From NCBI GenBank assembly GCA_027339055.1, contig DAHWRK010000005.1, positions 1-42,756 of the forward strand: a stretch of DNA of 42,756 nucleotides, given 5' to 3'. The notes beneath the pieces are model-generated. The model had not been told where the DNA came from. It did not search any database and worked only from the letters and a program-made list of their open reading frames with translations. Origin of the DNA: Microcaldota archaeon (GTDB lineage Archaea > Micrarchaeota > Micrarchaeia > Micrarchaeales > Micrarchaeaceae). Positions 40,693 through 42,756 of the stretch are shown here, one piece after another (position 1 is the stretch's first letter; the number at the start of each line of letters is the position of its first letter). A program made the translations under genes and the position numbers.

Positions 40693-41745
40693 TCATATCT
40701 CGTCTATGCCGTAGCTCCTCTTTTCGTTGCTCGGCCCGAACTCGCTGCTTTCAGAGCTTCCGAGTATCGACGGGCTTTTCACACCGGTGAATATCGCTAT
40801 GAGCTCTATCTTGCCGTTGTATGCGGGATCAACCCTGGCTCCCCATAATATGTTGGCATTCTGGGATATGTGCTCCGTCAGCTTCCTGCCTATCTCGTTT
40901 GCCTCTCCCAATGTCAGGTCGTCGCCTCCGGTTATGTGCATTAGCACTCCTGTAGCTCCGTCATAATCCACGTCAAGAAGCTTGTTCTTCAGCGTGTCTT
41001 CGACAGCTTCATCTACCTTGTTGGTGCCCTTGCCTTCGCCTATGCTTATCATGGCAAGCCCGCCGCTGTTCATCACGGCTTTGACATCTGCGAAATCTAA
41101 GTTTATGAAGCTTGGGGTATTTACCGTTTCGGTAATCCCCTTTACTGCCCTATACGCCACTTCGTCGGCAACCCTGAACGCCTGCTCGAGGGCAAGGTTC
41201 TGGTACAGGCTGACAAGCCTCTGGTTGTCTATGACTATGAGCGTGTCTACGTTCTTCCTTAGGTCCTGTATGCTCTTCATCGCGACCTGCAGCCTTACTT
41301 TCTCCAGCCTGAACGGGAATGTGACTATGCCTATAACTATCGCTCCGTTTTCCTTGGCTATGCCTGCAGCTACTGGGGCAGCGCCTCCTCCTGTTCCGCC
41401 GCCCATTCCGGCGCATACGAAAACCAGGTTGTAGCCATCTAAAGCCTTCTTGAGGTCGCCCCTTGAGTATTCAGCGGCCCTCGCTCCCATTTCAGGGAAG
41501 CCTCCTGCTCCCAGGCCCTTTGTCAGCGGCCCGCCGATAAGTATCCTGTTTATTGACGGATCCAGGCTGTTGAGGTGCTTGGAGTCCGTATTGACGGCTA
41601 TGAAGCTGGCGCTCTTTATGCCCTGCTTTACCATCCTCTGTATCGTGTTGCTGCCTCCGCCGCCAAGTCCGCATACTGCAATCTTGGCCTTGAAAAGCGT
41701 ATCATCAAAATCATTGTTGTTCAAAGCGTTGTCCAAGAGCTCCAT
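40693..41745 (-). CDS. ftsZ: Cell division GTPase FtsZ, paralogue C
   Basis: The 350-aa product has KIAVCGLGGGGSNTIQRM, NTDSKHL, the tubulin signature GMGGGTGGGAAPV (about 113-125) and T7 loop NLDFADV, so all catalytic parts are present and the post-signature Ala-Pro is kept. The C-terminal tail is Ser/Gly-rich and ends YGIDEI. It is the most canonical of the three paralogues here and stands alone, about 18.5 kb from the tandem pair. ATG 41745 has GGTGA upstream and a TATA-like ATTTAAACTTTAA at about 41773-41785. Confidence 0.95.
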   Translation of the reverse strand: MELLDNALNNNDFDDTLFKAKIAVCGLGGGGSNTIQRMVKQGIKSASFIAVNTDSKHLNSLDPSINRILIGGPLTKGLGAGGFPEMGARAAEYSRGDLKKALDGYNLVFVCAGMGGGTGGGAAPVAAGIAKENGAIVIGIVTFPFRLEKVRLQVAMKSIQDLRKNVDTLIVIDNQRLVSLYQNLALEQAFRVADEVAYRAVKGITETVNTPSFINLDFADVKAVMNSGGLAMISIGEGKGTNKVDEAVEDTLKNKLLDVDYDGATGVLMHITGGDDLTLGEANEIGRKLTEHISQNANILWGARVDPAYNGKIELIAIFTGVKSPSILGSSESSEFGPSNEKRSYGIDEI

Positions 41746-41899
41746 GGTGTCACCTGCAAAACATACTCAATTAAAGTTTAAATGTATAATCCTAAATACC
41801 TGAGCCGGGATTTCCAAATCTTTTTATAGGTTTTTATGCTAAACTATTATCGCTAATCTCTTTTCTCAGGAGCATTAGATTTTTTTAGGAGTGTTTATA

Positions 41900-42439
41900 A
41901 TGACAAGGCTAAGACCGGCAAGGACTTTTAGGTATATATTTTCGCAGGCGTGGGCTAGGTACTCGCAGAAGAAGCCCAGAAAGAACTACATAAGGGCAAA
42001 GCCGCACACGAGCCTGCTGGTTTTCAACATGGGCGTAGACAAGCCCGATTTTGACACGGTCCTTACGCTAACGACAAAGCAGGCCATACAGCTTCGCTCG
42101 AACTCGATAGAATCGGCAAGGCAGATGATAAACAAGCACATGGAGCTCACGTCACCTGGCGATTTCTACTTCAAGGTTCTTGTGTACCCCCACATGATAA
42201 TAAGGGAGCACAGGATGGCAACGGGCGCAGGAGCAGACCGTATATCGCAGGGAATGAGCCACGCTTTCGGCAAGCCTGTGAGCGTAGCAGCAAGGCTCAA
42301 GGAAGGGCAGCCTGTCTTCATGGTCAAGACAAGGGCAAAGAACGTGCCTCATGTCAGGGAAGCCTTCAGGAGGGCATCATCAAAGCTCTCAGGGCTTTAC
42401 AAGCTCAACATAGAGCAGGCCCAGCAGGCAAAGAACTGA
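41900..42439 (+). CDS. rpl10e: 50S ribosomal protein L10e (uL16 family)
   Basis: The 179-aa product matches archaeal L10e: MTRLRPARTFRYIFSQAWAR, FNMGVDKPDFDTVLTL, FKVLVYPHMIIREHRMATGA, and RISQGMSHAFGKPVSVAAR. It sits near the peptidyl-transferase centre and the A-site tRNA. ATG 41900 is chosen since AGGAGTG stands about 8 nt upstream; a GTG at 41891 is in frame. The promoter is CTTTTTATAG at about 41819-41828. A hairpin with a T run follows the gene. Confidence 0.95.
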   Translation: MTRLRPARTFRYIFSQAWARYSQKKPRKNYIRAKPHTSLLVFNMGVDKPDFDTVLTLTTKQAIQLRSNSIESARQMINKHMELTSPGDFYFKVLVYPHMIIREHRMATGAGADRISQGMSHAFGKPVSVAARLKEGQPVFMVKTRAKNVPHVREAFRRASSKLSGLYKLNIEQAQQAKN

Positions 42440-42459
42440 GCAACTGAAATTTTACATCA

Positions 42460-42500
42460 TATGCCTGCAAAAGCCAACAGGCATAAATATTACTTTTTTT
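42460..42500 (+). terminator. Hairpin terminator after L10e
   Basis: TATGCCTG (42460-42467) and CAGGCATA (42478-42485) form an 8-bp stem with a 10-nt loop, followed by TTTTTTT at 42494-42500. The T run also contributes to the TATA-like TTTTTTAAAT of the next gene. Confidence 0.75.
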
Positions 42501-42522
42501 AAATGCTAAACCAGTGTTTACA

Positions 42523-42756
42523 ATGCGCATACTCATACAGTTTCCCGAAGGGCTAAAGCAGAAAGCTCTGGAATATGCCGAAAGCCTTGAAAAGGAAGGC
42601 AACGAGGTATTCGTATCCGCTTCTCCCAACTTCGGCGCGTGCGACCTCGCTTTGGACGAAGCCAGGAACCTGAAGGTCGACAAGCTCATACACTACGGCC
42701 ATGCGGAATTCAACAAGGTCGACTTCAACGTGGAATATGTCCCATACGAGATAGAT
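42523..42756 (+). CDS. dph2: Diphthamide synthesis protein Dph2 (5' part, cut by the window end)
   Basis: Dph2 is the noncanonical radical-SAM enzyme that begins diphthamide formation on elongation factor 2 by adding an aminocarboxypropyl group to His. The first 78 residues are visible: ILIQFPEGLKQKALEYAE, then NFGACDLALDEA, where Cys40 is the first of three conserved cluster ligands, and KLIHYGHAEF. ATG 42523 lies about 25 nt after TTTTTTAAAT with no Shine-Dalgarno, fitting a leaderless start. The gene continues beyond 42756. Confidence 0.92.
   Translation, partial: MRILIQFPEGLKQKALEYAESLEKEGNEVFVSASPNFGACDLALDEARNLKVDKLIHYGHAEFNKVDFNVEYVPYEID

Overview
The window reads as ordinary chromosomal sequence from an archaeon. 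It carries archaeal or archaeal/eukaryotic-type genes throughout: MCM helicase, XPD-type helicase, Rad50, Spt4 and the Rpb7 homologue, aIF5A, ribosomal proteins S8e, S24e, S27ae and L10e, aEF-1beta with its zinc-ribbon partner, fibrillarin, Dph2, and an FtsZ/SepF division system. Dense packing, many small secreted or membrane-anchored proteins of unknown function and short information-processing genes suggest a DPANN-type lineage, most likely Micrarchaeota/ARMAN-like. That placement is an inference from gene content, not a phylogeny. No rRNA, CRISPR array, insertion sequence or phage gene is visible.

Layout. 1-334: a frameshift-decayed DUF1801-like gene at the left edge, then tRNA-Asn. 342-3642 (minus): an apparent operon of a response regulator with a degenerate GGDEF-like domain, a class III signal peptide (pilin-like) protein, a secreted beta-rich protein and a cytoplasmic unknown. 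3770-7014: a membrane-anchored Ser/Thr-rich protein, then a soluble GAF/PAS histidine kinase that is the likely partner of the regulator. 7078-8989 (plus): a small helical protein, fibrillarin (preceded by a long inverted repeat) and a zinc-ribbon/TPR-like protein. 8991-11357 (minus): a secreted protein and GluRS. 11472-12209: an FKBP isomerase. 12233-13395 (minus): PIN nuclease, Rpo7 and Spt4. 13450-14751: a shared divergent promoter with a perfect inverted repeat, an MFS transporter gene interrupted by one in-frame TGA, and a hairpin terminator. 14812-17009: an FAD oxidoreductase, a CoA-binding protein and a DUF488 protein.

17207-22205 is a division and translation block: SepF (plus), then on the minus strand a SpoU/TrmJ-type methylase, a CPBP protease, S27ae, S24e, aIF5A and two tandem FtsZ paralogues. 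A third FtsZ lies at 40693-41745. 22402-27338 (minus) holds an anchored extracytoplasmic protein, ornithine carbamoyltransferase, two unknown proteins, S8e and MetRS. 27453-30497 (plus) holds MCM and a presenilin-family protease, whose 3' end overlaps a convergent XPD-type helicase by 60 bp. 32510-35866 holds a membrane protein, an exported Lon-domain protease, a zinc-ribbon protein and aEF-1beta. 35973-42756 holds a small unknown, Rad50, isocitrate dehydrogenase, a two-thioredoxin-fold disulfide oxidoreductase, the third FtsZ, L10e and the start of Dph2.

Translation signals are consistent. Genes inside operons usually have a GGTG-type Shine-Dalgarno 5-10 nt before the start, and this resolves several starts, including five TTG starts. 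Several first genes have a TATA-like element 25-30 nt before an ATG and no Shine-Dalgarno, which fits leaderless mRNAs.
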